64,000 bases of DNA from Hymenobacter sediminicola (GTDB lineage: Bacteria; Bacteroidota; Bacteroidia; Cytophagales; Hymenobacteraceae), in NCBI RefSeq assembly GCF_014250515.1, contig NZ_CP060202.1:2043001-2107000 (forward strand), in the 5' to 3' direction. Under the pieces are notes generated by a model. The model was not told the DNA's origin. It made no database searches and saw only the letters and a list, made by a program, of their open reading frames with translations. The position numbers were made by a program, and so were the translations under genes. Below, piece by piece: positions 1 to 9,390 of the stretch (positions are counted from its first letter, which is position 1; the number at the start of each line of letters is the position of its first letter).

Positions 1-690
1 AACAAGAAAATCAACCACCCTGAGCCGCCCGCCCGCAAATCGGTGCTGGATTTCTGCTACGTGACGGTGGGTGCGGGCGCGCAGCCGGTAGCCACCTGGC
101 TGGAACGGCGCGGCTACGCAGCCAGCCAGTGCGGCCTGGCCAACGTGAATCACTTGCACGACCTGTACGCCCTGTTTGTGGATGAAACCCCGGACCGCCA
201 CCACAGCTACCGGGGCCTTCTGCGCGACGCGGAAACCTCCCAGGATTTGGTACTCTCGGCGGTGCCGAAAGGAGAGGTGCCTGTCGCGTATCTAAGTTTC
301 AACCGCAACGGCTACAGCACCTACTGCCGCGTGTTCCGGGAGTACCAGGAGTGGGAGCAGAAGCGCAACCCCGAGCGGTACCAGAACACGGTGCAGCACG
401 GCAAAAACTACGACGCCAAAAACATGCTGCACGTGTTCCGGCTGCTAGGCATGGCCCTGGAAATTGCCACCACCGGCTGCCTGCACGTGCGCCGCCCCAA
501 CCGGGAATTTCTGCTCCGGATTCGCCGGGGCGAGTTCGGGTATGAGCAGCTGATAACCGAAGCCAATGCCTTAGTAGCACAGGTGGAAGCTGCCTTTACC
601 ACGTCTGCTTTACCCGAAACTCCCGACCGGGGCACCGCCGAGCAGTTGCTGGTGCAAGTGCGACGGGCTTGGTACGCGGCGCAGGGGTAG
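1..690 (+). CDS. RlaP-like nucleotidyltransferase, 3' part
   Basis: The frame is open from the first base, so the true start and the N-terminal nucleotidyltransferase core lie outside the window; about 229 C-terminal codons are seen. The GTG at 43 is therefore not a believable start. The segment around 'KRNPERY' and 'HGKNYDAKNMLHVFRLL' followed by 'RPNREFLLRIRRGEF' matches what I remember of the C-terminal half of the COG3541 polymerase-beta-superfamily nucleotidyltransferases (RlaP type). These are proposed to act in RNA repair or nucleotide transfer; substrate unknown. Identification rests on recalled family pattern, not on catalytic residues, which are out of view. Confidence 0.7.
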   Translation, partial: NKKINHPEPPARKSVLDFCYVTVGAGAQPVATWLERRGYAASQCGLANVNHLHDLYALFVDETPDRHHSYRGLLRDAETSQDLVLSAVPKGEVPVAYLSFNRNGYSTYCRVFREYQEWEQKRNPERYQNTVQHGKNYDAKNMLHVFRLLGMALEIATTGCLHVRRPNREFLLRIRRGEFGYEQLITEANALVAQVEAAFTTSALPETPDRGTAEQLLVQVRRAWYAAQG

Positions 691-711
691 AGCCTGCTCG
701 GATGAAACGGC

Positions 712-830
712 CATGCTGAGCATAGCCCGCCGCATTCTAGGCAGCTCTGCCGGTTTGGTGTAGCGGGGCATCTTACCTATCAACCTCGTTCTCCTAGTAG
801 AGGTAAATATGCTTGGGCTAGCTCAGCATG
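712..830. repeat. Degenerate REP-like inverted repeat
   Basis: The arms CATGCTGAGC (712-721) and GCTCAGCATG (821-830) are exact inverted copies about 100 bp apart, in the gap between two genes. The arm resembles those at 11151-11197 and 31105-31215, which suggests a dispersed palindromic family. The interior shows no coding potential. Confidence 0.45.
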
Positions 831-872
831 ACTATTCTGGTGTGTGTTGAACGACTAGCCGCCAACGCCTAG

Positions 873-908
873 AAAAAAGCCCGCCGGCAGAAAGCTGCAC
901 GGCGGGCT
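873..908 (-). terminator. Rho-independent terminator
   Basis: The stem AGCCCGCCG/CGGCGGGCT is followed on the minus strand by a T run (AAAAAA on the plus strand at 873-878). It sits just downstream of the small minus-strand gene at 935-1165. Confidence 0.8.
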
Positions 909-934
909 GATGGTACTCGAAATCTGATGGATAA

Positions 935-1165
935 CTAGAGGCGGCCGGACCGCTTGGAACTGTACTTGGTTTTGCTACGGCTGGTCTTGCCGAAGTGGAA
1001 TAAACCCTTCTTTTTGCGGCCTTTGTACATTTTGTAGTTGGGGCGGTGCGTGTACGAGCGGCCGCTCATTTTGGCACGGGCGTAGGCACTTGGGCGGGCG
1101 GCCTCGGCCGTTTCCCCACCGCTTATCATGAGCAGCGCGAAGAGCAGAATCAGGATTCTGTACAT
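935..1165 (-). CDS. Small basic secreted protein, HRPNY family copy 1
   Basis: This is a 76-residue protein from the ATG at 1165. That start is chosen over an upstream alternative because it begins a clean signal peptide (MYRILILLFALLMISG, cleavage near AEA). The mature part is very basic, with the core 'HRPNYKMYKGRKKKGLFHFGK' broken into HRPNYKMYK and KKKGLFHFGK. A second gene at 8830-9075 carries the same core, so the two are paralogues. The long Lys/Arg tail suggests binding to an anionic partner such as nucleic acid or LPS, but that is inference only. It has its own terminator and no operon partner. Confidence 0.7.
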   Translation of the reverse strand: MYRILILLFALLMISGGETAEAARPSAYARAKMSGRSYTHRPNYKMYKGRKKKGLFHFGKTSRSKTKYSSKRSGRL

Positions 1166-1516
1166 GATGAAAACGGGTTGGTGTGCGCTTATAACTGCGG
1201 TGAAATAGAAAAAATTGCACAACCGAGTTTCGTCCCCGCATTTTATTAGCCATTTGTCTGCTGCTTCGCCCTAATCAGCACTAAGAATAGAAGCTCTGAC
1301 AGGAAGGAACAACCTTTATACACTTCTACTAATTCAGTTCTGGATTTAGCGCGTTAATGGTCTGATATATATGATTTTATGCGTGGATTTGCTGTTCATC
1401 CCCTGCAGACGGCAAAATGCAAGGAGCCGCTCAAAATTTAAAAAAGGATGAAAAGTGTGGCTTACCGTGTGGAATAGGAGCCACGGAGGCATCACAAGCA
1501 GACAATCTCCCTGCTT
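1166..1516. other. Intergenic gap between divergent genes
   Basis: This AT-richer stretch separates the small secreted gene from the divergent alpha-2-macroglobulin gene, so it should hold both promoters. I see no clear TANNTTTG box, repeat or RNA gene. An overlapping plus-strand frame starting near 1417 looks like a shadow of the large gene. Confidence 0.5.
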
Positions 1517-4500
1517 ATGCCGCTATTCCTACGCTCCCTCACCGTCGCGCTGCTGCTCTTGCTGCCTCTGGCGCTGCCCGCCCAGCAAAAGTTGCCTGCT
1601 GCCCGCCAGCACAGCTACCTCACCAAGGTTTTTCGCCTCACCGACGCCCAGACCCGGCAACTCTACGAAACCAGCCTTAGCCAGGCCCGGCGCGAGTTTT
1701 TCACCCAGCCCGTTGACTCGTTTCCGACGGACAGCCAGGCTGCTGGCCAGCGCCGGCCGTTGCCGCCGGGCTACTACCTGGTGGCCCATACCGAAGGCCC
1801 GCAACTGGTTTACTGGCTGCGGGCTGTTACGGACCGCCAGCTCATCGTGCTCGACAACCAAGTAGACCTTACGCTGCTTGTGCGCGACTCATTAGGCCGC
1901 CTGCTACCCGATGCTCAAGTGAGTTTGCCCAAGGGGCGCCGTGTGCCTTTCGATGTGGCTACGCGCACCTATCGGCTGCCGGGCAAAGCAGGCCGGGCCG
2001 GGCTGCTGGCCGTGGAGCAGGGTGGGCGCACCACGTATCACGCGCTGCAACAGACGTTCCCGTATGCCCAATCGGGAAGGCCGCAGTGGGCGTGGCGGCG
2101 CGTGCTGAACAGGGTCGTATATGGTTTTCCGCTGGGCTACCTCACGCGGCCAGTGCGCAAGCTGGTAGGGGAGCTGCGGCACGTTTCCTACGTAACTACT
2201 GGGCTGATTGGGCTGCTTCGCTCACCGTTCAGCGAAGACGTGCGTGACGAGCGGCAGAACCAGCGCGAAAACAAACGGGCCCAGCGCCCCCAGCAGTGGA
2301 CCGGCTTTATAGCCCTGAGCCAGCCCCGCTACCGCCCCGGCGACACGCTGCGCCTGAAGGCCCGCGTGCTGCGCCGCCGCGACGGCCGACCGTACCGGAA
2401 ACCAGTGGACCTGTGGCTGTCGAACACAGAGCGCACCAAACCCGTGACCCGGCTGCATCCCGTGCGGCCCGGTACCTATGAGTACACATTGCCGCTGTCC
2501 GATACGCTGGGTCTGCGTCTTGACCGGATCATAGAGGTACACCTCGACGACCCCAAACACGAAGACGCCGACGAAATCATCAGTGCCAGCTTCCGCTTTG
2601 AGGACTACGAACTGAAAAATACCCGCTACACCCTGCGCGCCGCCGAAACGCCCCACCGGCGCGGCACACCGCAGGCTCTGTTTCTGCGCGGGCAAGATGC
2701 CAACGAATTGAACCTGCTGGATGCGCGGGTGCGCCTGAGCGTGACGCCCGCCACTGTGGGCCGCTTCCCCGGCCGGCAGGTATTTGTGCCCGACACCCTC
2801 TGGACCCGCGCCCAGCCACTCGATGCTACCGGCGAAACCCGGCTCAACCTACCCGAAACGGCCCTGCCCGCCGCCAACTTCACCTATAGCGTGCAGGCAG
2901 CCTTTCTCAACGGCGACAACGAGCGGCGCACCCAGTCGGCTTCTGTTTCCTATGCGCTTGACCCCGGTGAACTGAAGCTGGAACTGCGCCACGACTCGCT
3001 GGTAGCCCGCTACGAAGTGCGTGGTGTGCAACAGCCTCGCCCCGCTACGCTGGAAACAGAAACCTTCAACTACCTCGGCACCATAGAGCGGCGCACCGAA
3101 ACCGTGCAGCTGCCGCTGGCCCGCCTCCTCGACGCCCGCGCTACCCACTACCGCCTCTCTGATACCGACGGCCACACCGAAACCGTCTACCTGAACACCA
3201 CCAACGCCGGTCTGCAGCTGCGCTCTGCCCGCAGCCACGATTCCATTGTGCTGGCCGCCGAAAACCCGCACCGCCTGCCGTTCTGGTATTACCTCTACCG
3301 CGGCAACGAGCTGGTGCAGCGCGGCTACGGCTCCGACCTCACGCTTGCCTTACCGGCGCCCGGCGCCGAGACATGGTATGTATCGATGCACTACTTCTGG
3401 GCCGGCCGGCTGCAAACCGCCGAATACAACGTACCGCTGCCCCAGCACCGCCTGCTGGTGCAGGCCGAGCAGCCCGATGTGGTATATCCGGGGCAGCGCG
3501 TGAAGCTCCGCTACACCGTCACGGATGGCGGCGGCCGGCCCGTGCCCGACGCTGACCTTACGGCTTATGCTCACACCAGCAAGTTTGAGGAAGACGAAGC
3601 GCCGGAACTGCCCGATTTTGAGCCGCCGGTGGCCGGCCGACTGTCGCTGCGGCGGTTTGGGCTGGGAGCAGGGTTCGAGAACCAGACCGCGCAAACCGGC
3701 CGGCAAAAGCTGGAGTGGGGCGCGTGGCGCAAGCAGCTGGGCCTCGATTCGCTGCGGTTCTATCATTTTCTGTACCCCGACTACGGCGCGTTCTACGAGT
3801 ACCAGACCGCTCCAGGTGGCATCACCCAAATTTCGCCTTTCGTCGTGGATTCGGGGCGGGTGCAGCCGGCCGTGGCGGTGTACGTGGATGGCCTGCCGGT
3901 TTTTGTGGCGGCCGTGAATAGCGAAGAGCCTTTCGCACTGGTGGCCGACAGTGGCCGGCACACCGTAGCCATCCGCACACCCGACCGTCTTGTGTCGCTG
4001 CACGATGTGTACCTGCGCCACCTGCATAAGCTTACGCTCAGCATCGACCCCAACCGGCCCTGCCACGAACTGACCGTAGAAAAACGTGGGCCCTTGACCC
4101 GTCAGGAACAGGAAGAACTACAACGCTTTCTGATCCTGGTCGATAAAAACCAGCTTGATGAGCGGGTGCTGCTGCGCCAGGGCAACCGCCTGCAGCCACT
4201 GGGGGCCGGCCGGCCGGCGTTGGAGCGCAACTCTGGCACCACCAGCTACAGCTATGCCTCCTACAACCGCTACCACAACAGCACTTTCCACCTCGGCGGC
4301 CCCTTCCAGCCCGATTCGGTGCTGCTGCGCCGTACCGACGAGCTGCGCCAGAAATTTCTGCTCGAACCCAACTACCGCTACACCTTCGAGCCGGGCCTGC
4401 TAAAGCTGCGTTGCGCCCAGGGCAACGAGTTCGGTGGGCTGTCGGCTGCGGCCAGCTTTGCGCCACTGCCCTTCGCCGATTTCGCCTACACCGAGGCTGA

Positions 4501-7500
4501 TATGAAGCCGCAGCCATCCACCAATTACTACCGGGCCCCTAGTCCTGAACCTGTCATTAGTACCCCCCAGAGTACGCCTATAGGCCAGGGCCGCCTGATT
4601 GTTCGCCTGCCTGAGCCCACCGCCAACCCGCACGAAAGCCTGCCTCCGGTACGGTATTCGCTCGTTACGCAGCCCGGCAATGCCAAGTTTGTGCGGCTGG
4701 AGCGTGGCCTGCCCCCAACCATTCATGCCCTGCCCGCCGGCCGCTACCGCGTGGCCCTGCTGCTGGCCGATAGCACGGTGCTGGCTCCCGACGCCGACCT
4801 TCGCGTTCAGCCCAATGGTGCCACCTACGTGCAGCTGGAGCGGGCAGATCAGCTGCCAAAAAGCACGGCCGCTCAGGCGCTGCGCCGACGCTTTGTACGG
4901 TTGGTCCGTGAGCGGCTGCCCAAGCCGGTGCCACCTTCCGCTCAGGAAATTCGCGAAGCCCGCCGCGAAATAATGGTTACCACGCCCGTAATACCACAAC
5001 CCGGCTGGCGTGTGCAGCGTGGGCGGGTCGAGGACAAGCACTCCGGCGAAGGCCTGCCCGGCGTGACGGTGCTGCTGAAAGGCACTACCACCGGAACCAG
5101 TACGAATGCCGACGGCAGCTTCGCCCTGGCTGTGCCACCGACTGGCGGCGTGCTGACGTTTTCTTATATCGGCTACGTGAGCCTGGAGCGAATACTTGAT
5201 AGCCGGGACATCATGGTAGGTCTGGAAACTGACTCTAAGCAACTCAGCGAAGTGGTAGTGACGGGATACGGCGCGCCGCAAAGCCGCCACGAAATCACCG
5301 GTTCTGTGTCCACAATCAATAGTTCCGCTTTGCAAGGCCGGGCTGCTGGCGTTGCCATAACCGGGCAAACTTCCGGCTCATCGACTATCATGATTCGGGG
5401 CTCGGCCACCATGAGCGGTGGCAATGGGCCACTGCTTATTGTCGATGGATTGCCGTTTACGGGCAAGCAGACTGATATTAACCCCGATGATATTGCCAAC
5501 TTAAAGGTGCTACGCGGGGCCGAAGCCGCCGCTACATTCGGCTCGCGAGGTGCCAACGGCGTCATCATCATCCGTACCAAATCCGGTATTGGCGGCCAGA
5601 CGGCGCTGGGCCTCAAACCCGACCAGTCGGTTGGCCCCGACGGACAGCCCAGCAATGGGCGCGACCCGCGCCTGGCGTTGCGCCGCCGCTTCTCCGACTC
5701 CGGCTGGTGGCGTCCTACGCTCGTCACCGACCAGCAGGGCCGTGCCAGCACCGAAGTGGTGGTGCCCGACGACATTACCGGCTGGGACACTTTCGTGCTG
5801 GCCTCCGACGACCACGCCCGTACCGGCACGTTCACCAGTCTCATGCGCTCCTTTAAGGCGGTGCTGGGTGAGTTAGCCGCGCCGCGCTTCCTCATCCAGG
5901 GCGACCGGGCCCAGCTCATCGGCAAATCCCTTAACTACCTCCCCGACACAGCGCAGGTCACAACCAGCTTTCGGGTGGGTGAGGGGCCAGCCCGCACCCA
6001 GCGCCACCAGCTTGTCACGGCTGTGCTCGATACGCTTACCATCACCGCGCCTGCTAACGTAGACTCGGTGCAGGTGAGCTTTAGCCTCGCGCAACCCAAT
6101 GGGTATCAGGATGGAGAGTTGCGCAACATTCCGGTGTTGCCGGCCGGCACGCGGGAGCGGGTGGGCAGCTTCGTCGTTCTCACGGCCTCCGATACCACCC
6201 TTACGCTGCCCGTGCGCCCTGAATTGGGCAACGTAACCGTGCGCCTGGAAAGTGACCCGCTGCCCACGCTACTCGACGAAATCCAGCACGTGCAGCGTTA
6301 TGCCTACCTCTGCAACGAGCAGGCCGCCTCCAAGCTCAAAACGGTGCTGCTGGAGCAACGAATTCGAGTGGCGTTGCAGCAGGAATTCAAAGGTGAAAAG
6401 GATGTGAACCGCCTTATCCGGCACCTGCTGCGTGGCCGCCATCAGCCCGAAGGCCTATGGGGCACCTGGCCCACGTCGCCGGTAAGTCCCTGGGCCTCGG
6501 TGCACGTAGTGGAGGCGCTGTTGGAAGCCGAGAAGCAGGGCTATACGGTGAAGTTCGACCGGAATGCACTCCGCAGCTACCTGCTCAAGCAGCTCGATTA
6601 CGCCTTTGCCGATGCCACCATTCGGGCGTCGCTGGCGGCCACGCCGGCGGGCCGCCACCTCGATGCGTTGTATTTCCGCACTGACGACGACCGGATCCGG
6701 CTGCTGCAAGTGCTCCGCCACCTCGGAGCTCAGCCTGATTTCCGGAGCTACGTGGCGCGGCTGGAGCGCGAGCAGAAGGGCCGTCAGCCTCTCGACCGGT
6801 ACCTGGCCCTCACCAATCTGCGGCAGCAATTGGGCCTGCCATTTCAGCTCGATACACTGCGCCGCTACCGGTTGCGCAACGAGCTGGGCGGCGCATTCTA
6901 TGCCGATACATTGCGCCTGGGCTCTTTCTACCGCTATCTGCTGCCCGACCGGATTGGCAATACGCTGCTGGCTTACCGGCTGCTGCGGGCCAAAGGCAGC
7001 CAGGAGGCCGAACTGACGCGCATCCGTACATTTCTGCTGCAGCAGCGGCGCAACGGTAGCCATTGGAGCAGTACCTACGAAGCGGCTCAAATCCTGGAAA
7101 CCATTGTGCCCGACCTACTGGTGCCAGGCGGCAATGGCCTGGTGGCTCGTGCCCGGCTTAGCGGTCTGCTCACCGAGGACGTGCGCACGTTTCCGTTTGA
7201 AGTGAAGGTTTCAGCTGCCACCGGGCCGCTCATCCTGCATAAGGAAGGAGGGCTGCCGGTCTATGCTACTGCCTATCAGTCGTTCTGGAACGCCGCTCCC
7301 GAGCCCAAAGCCGCACCGTTTGTCGTTAGTACGACGCTGGCCGGGCAAGTGGGGAACCGCGTAAAGCTGCGTGCCGGTCAGCCTACGGAATTAGTTGTGA
7401 CTGTAGACGTGAAGGCCGAAGCTCGCTACGTACTGCTCGAAGTGCCTATTCCGGCTGGTTGTTCTTACGGCGAAAAGGCACCTGGCAACTATTTCGAGGT

Positions 7501-7690
7501 ACACCGCGAATACCTTCGCCATCAGGTTGGCATCTTTATGGATGTGCTGCCGGTGGGGCGCCATACGTTCCGGGTAGCGTTGCAGCCGCGCTACCGGGGC
7601 CGTTACACCGTCAATCCGGCCAAAGCCGAACTGATGTACTTCCCCACCAGATTCGGCCGCTCAGCCAGCAAGCAGGCTGTAGTGGAGTAG
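1517..7690 (+). CDS. Alpha-2-macroglobulin with embedded TonB plug
   Basis: A 2057-residue exported protein with signal peptide MPLFLRSLTVALLLLLPLALPA. Macroglobulin-type strands follow: 'RYRPGDTLRLKARVL' near residue 270 and 'YPGQRVKLRYTVTD' near 656. A CarboxypepD_reg-like domain (about 1168-1243, 'GLPGVTVLLKGTTTGTSTN') runs straight into a SusC-type plug (about 1243-1356: 'SEVVVTGYG', 'LLIVDGLPF', 'GANGVIIIRTKSG'), but no beta-barrel follows. The A2M domain resumes at about 1393 ('SGWWRPTLVTDQQGRA', 'VPDDITGWDTF'). The thioester motif C-N-E-Q is intact at Cys1599-Gln1602, followed by a helical thioester domain and a C-terminal receptor-binding-like domain. Bacterial A2Ms trap proteases covalently in the envelope; that role is inferred. 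The plug cassette sits where the bait region normally lies. Confidence 0.88.
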   Translation: MPLFLRSLTVALLLLLPLALPAQQKLPAARQHSYLTKVFRLTDAQTRQLYETSLSQARREFFTQPVDSFPTDSQAAGQRRPLPPGYYLVAHTEGPQLVYWLRAVTDRQLIVLDNQVDLTLLVRDSLGRLLPDAQVSLPKGRRVPFDVATRTYRLPGKAGRAGLLAVEQGGRTTYHALQQTFPYAQSGRPQWAWRRVLNRVVYGFPLGYLTRPVRKLVGELRHVSYVTTGLIGLLRSPFSEDVRDERQNQRENKRAQRPQQWTGFIALSQPRYRPGDTLRLKARVLRRRDGRPYRKPVDLWLSNTERTKPVTRLHPVRPGTYEYTLPLSDTLGLRLDRIIEVHLDDPKHEDADEIISASFRFEDYELKNTRYTLRAAETPHRRGTPQALFLRGQDANELNLLDARVRLSVTPATVGRFPGRQVFVPDTLWTRAQPLDATGETRLNLPETALPAANFTYSVQAAFLNGDNERRTQSASVSYALDPGELKLELRHDSLVARYEVRGVQQPRPATLETETFNYLGTIERRTETVQLPLARLLDARATHYRLSDTDGHTETVYLNTTNAGLQLRSARSHDSIVLAAENPHRLPFWYYLYRGNELVQRGYGSDLTLALPAPGAETWYVSMHYFWAGRLQTAEYNVPLPQHRLLVQAEQPDVVYPGQRVKLRYTVTDGGGRPVPDADLTAYAHTSKFEEDEAPELPDFEPPVAGRLSLRRFGLGAGFENQTAQTGRQKLEWGAWRKQLGLDSLRFYHFLYPDYGAFYEYQTAPGGITQISPFVVDSGRVQPAVAVYVDGLPVFVAAVNSEEPFALVADSGRHTVAIRTPDRLVSLHDVYLRHLHKLTLSIDPNRPCHELTVEKRGPLTRQEQEELQRFLILVDKNQLDERVLLRQGNRLQPLGAGRPALERNSGTTSYSYASYNRYHNSTFHLGGPFQPDSVLLRRTDELRQKFLLEPNYRYTFEPGLLKLRCAQGNEFGGLSAAASFAPLPFADFAYTEADMKPQPSTNYYRAPSPEPVISTPQSTPIGQGRLIVRLPEPTANPHESLPPVRYSLVTQPGNAKFVRLERGLPPTIHALPAGRYRVALLLADSTVLAPDADLRVQPNGATYVQLERADQLPKSTAAQALRRRFVRLVRERLPKPVPPSAQEIREARREIMVTTPVIPQPGWRVQRGRVEDKHSGEGLPGVTVLLKGTTTGTSTNADGSFALAVPPTGGVLTFSYIGYVSLERILDSRDIMVGLETDSKQLSEVVVTGYGAPQSRHEITGSVSTINSSALQGRAAGVAITGQTSGSSTIMIRGSATMSGGNGPLLIVDGLPFTGKQTDINPDDIANLKVLRGAEAAATFGSRGANGVIIIRTKSGIGGQTALGLKPDQSVGPDGQPSNGRDPRLALRRRFSDSGWWRPTLVTDQQGRASTEVVVPDDITGWDTFVLASDDHARTGTFTSLMRSFKAVLGELAAPRFLIQGDRAQLIGKSLNYLPDTAQVTTSFRVGEGPARTQRHQLVTAVLDTLTITAPANVDSVQVSFSLAQPNGYQDGELRNIPVLPAGTRERVGSFVVLTASDTTLTLPVRPELGNVTVRLESDPLPTLLDEIQHVQRYAYLCNEQAASKLKTVLLEQRIRVALQQEFKGEKDVNRLIRHLLRGRHQPEGLWGTWPTSPVSPWASVHVVEALLEAEKQGYTVKFDRNALRSYLLKQLDYAFADATIRASLAATPAGRHLDALYFRTDDDRIRLLQVLRHLGAQPDFRSYVARLEREQKGRQPLDRYLALTNLRQQLGLPFQLDTLRRYRLRNELGGAFYADTLRLGSFYRYLLPDRIGNTLLAYRLLRAKGSQEAELTRIRTFLLQQRRNGSHWSSTYEAAQILETIVPDLLVPGGNGLVARARLSGLLTEDVRTFPFEVKVSAATGPLILHKEGGLPVYATAYQSFWNAAPEPKAAPFVVSTTLAGQVGNRVKLRAGQPTELVVTVDVKAEARYVLLEVPIPAGCSYGEKAPGNYFEVHREYLRHQVGIFMDVLPVGRHTFRVALQPRYRGRYTVNPAKAELMYFPTRFGRSASKQAVVE

Positions 7691-7802
7691 GGGAAGCGCC
7701 GGGCAAACGCTCCGCTGTTTCTTGCCATCCGAAGTCAAGGTGGGGCGCCATCTGTCACGGGGCAAACGGCTACCTTTCGGCCCCATTTTATCGGTCTATT
7801 CT

Positions 7803-8756
7803 ATGTTCAGTCTTCCTTCTACCGAACTCCAAGTTCGGGCCGCCTTACTCGGCCTTGCTACCGGCGACGCGCTGGGGGTGCCGGTGGAGTTTCAGAGCCG
7901 CGCCGCCCGCCACACCGACCCCGTAGTAAGTATGCGCGCCTATGGCACGCACCACCAGCCTGCCGGCACCTGGTCTGACGATGCCTCGCTTACGTTTTGT
8001 CTCGCTGAAGCTATTGCGGACGGTTTCACCGTCAGAAAACTGGCCGAAAACTGCTGCCACTGGTATTACAAGAACTTGTGGACACCACACGGCTCTGTCT
8101 TTGATATCGGTATCACGACGCGGGAAGCAATTCAGCGCCTGAAAGCGGATGACGACCTGACTTTGGCCGGTGGCACCGACGAGTTCAGCAATGGCAACGG
8201 AGCACTGATGCGTATTCTGCCGCTGGCATTCTACAAAACGGATCTGCCCCTAGAAAGCCGCTTCCAGTTGATTTGGGACGTGTCGGCCGTTACACACGGC
8301 CATATTCGCTCGGCTATTGCCTGCTGGCTGTATCTGGAAATGGCGCGCCATCTACGGGCCGGCCTCACACCCACAGTAGCGTATGCAGAATTGTGCCGGG
8401 AAGCCCCGGCACAACTGTCGCGCCTGCACGTTCCCGCAAAAGAAATTGACCAATTCGAACGTATCCTCAGCGGCCAACTACCTCAAGTAGCAGTATCGGC
8501 TATCAGCAGCGGTGGCTATGTGGTGCATACCCTTGAAGCGGCCCTATGGTGCCTGCTCCACTATTCCAGCTACGCCGAAACGGTGCTGGCGGCCGTCAAC
8601 CTCGGCGATGATACCGATACCACCGGTGCTGTAGTAGGCGGACTAGCCGGGCTGCAGTACGGAGAGGCTGCTATTCCGGCAGAGTGGCTGGCGGCCTTGG
8701 CCCGCCGTGCTGATATCGAAGACCTCTGCCAGCGTATGGCGGTTGTCAGCCGCTAG
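7803..8756 (+). CDS. ADP-ribosylglycohydrolase family protein
   Basis: 317 residues from the ATG at 7803, preferred over an upstream TTG because family similarity begins at once ('LRAALLGLATGDALGVPVEF'-like). The N-terminal 'GDALG' and 'TWSDDASLTF' segments and the C-terminal 'GDDTDTTGAVVGGLAG' provide the aspartates that bind the two Mg ions in DraG/ARH3 enzymes. Such enzymes hydrolyse ADP-ribose from proteins, nucleic acids or small molecules; the substrate here cannot be told. No ADP-ribosyltransferase partner is visible nearby. No signal peptide, so cytoplasmic. Confidence 0.9.
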   Translation: MFSLPSTELQVRAALLGLATGDALGVPVEFQSRAARHTDPVVSMRAYGTHHQPAGTWSDDASLTFCLAEAIADGFTVRKLAENCCHWYYKNLWTPHGSVFDIGITTREAIQRLKADDDLTLAGGTDEFSNGNGALMRILPLAFYKTDLPLESRFQLIWDVSAVTHGHIRSAIACWLYLEMARHLRAGLTPTVAYAELCREAPAQLSRLHVPAKEIDQFERILSGQLPQVAVSAISSGGYVVHTLEAALWCLLHYSSYAETVLAAVNLGDDTDTTGAVVGGLAGLQYGEAAIPAEWLAALARRADIEDLCQRMAVVSR

Positions 8757-8776
8757 CCATAAAACACGCATAAATG

Positions 8777-8811
8777 CACAGAGGCCCGGCGGATGACGCC
8801 GGGCCTCTGTG
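8777..8811. terminator. Hairpin between convergent genes
   Basis: A perfect 15-bp stem (CACAGAGGCCCGGCG and its complement) with a 5-nt loop lies between the convergent glycohydrolase and small secreted gene. There is no long T tract on either side, so it is a likely but weak bidirectional terminator. Confidence 0.65.
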
Positions 8812-8829
8812 TGATGGGGAGGTGGAGGG

Positions 8830-9075
8830 TTATTTGCCGAAAGACAAGAGGCGGAAAATGCCTTTTTTCTTCTTGTCGGCTTTGTAATAGGTGTAATTCG
8901 GGCGGTGCAGAATCGGCTTCGACTTGAAAATGGGCGCTGCTTCCGGAGTAGCGGCGGCATCCAGTTGGCCAGTCGGGGCCGTAATGGCAAGCAGGGCCGT
9001 AGAGGAACCCGCAGCAGCTTGCGACAGGCCAACGACAGCAATCAGGGCGGGTATTAACAGTACTGATTTTCTCAT
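8830..9075 (-). CDS. Small secreted protein, HRPNY family copy 2
   Basis: 81 residues from the ATG at 9075, which starts a signal peptide (MRKSVLLIPALIAVVGLSQAAAG). A short Ala/Thr/Pro-rich spacer follows, then a basic end with 'ILHRPNYTYYK' and 'KKKKGIFRLL..FGK'. The end aligns with the core of the protein at 935-1165: HRPNY, then YK, then KKKG[LI]F and FGK. Unlike copy 1 it stops right after FGK and lacks the extra Lys/Ser/Arg tail. Function unknown. The shared lipid-export-style N-terminus and basic C-terminus point to a periplasmic or surface role. Confidence 0.7.
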   Translation of the reverse strand: MRKSVLLIPALIAVVGLSQAAAGSSTALLAITAPTGQLDAAATPEAAPIFKSKPILHRPNYTYYKADKKKKGIFRLLSFGK

Positions 9076-9390
9076 AGGTGGTTGGTTGTTAAGGGTGAAC
9101 CGATGTCCTAAGATATTCAGCCTGACTTCTCTTTGCAATTATTTAATCCTAAAATAACAAAAAAATATACAATGAATAGTATTGATGATATATTAAAACA
9201 GCTACAAAATCATGCCTTAAGACAATTTAGGAGTGTATTATGGTCGTTTTTAGTTCTTGAAAAAAGTTGCCTTCTCAAACAGGCAATAGTTGCTGCACAT
9301 CAGAGCCAGCGAAACCAAATAGAGTGTTGATGGACGTTGAGAAAAGATGGAAAAGCAAAAGGCCCTTCAGATTTCTCTGAAGGGCCTTTG
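9076..9390. other. AT-rich intergenic region
   Basis: Low-GC DNA between a small secreted gene and the first tRNA-Asp. A 65-codon plus-strand open frame (9133-9330) has no recognisable features and I do not call it. The only structured element is the terminator hairpin at its right end. Confidence 0.5.
9357..9389 (-). terminator. tRNA-Asp terminator, copy 1
   Basis: The stem AAAGGCCCTTCAGA pairs with TCTGAAGGGCCTTT and ends in T residues on the minus strand, right after the tRNA 3' end. Confidence 0.85.

Noticed and set aside
9133-9330. 65-codon frame upstream of the tRNA-Asp repeat
   Set aside because: AT-rich, no recognisable motif or promoter; cannot be supported as a gene.
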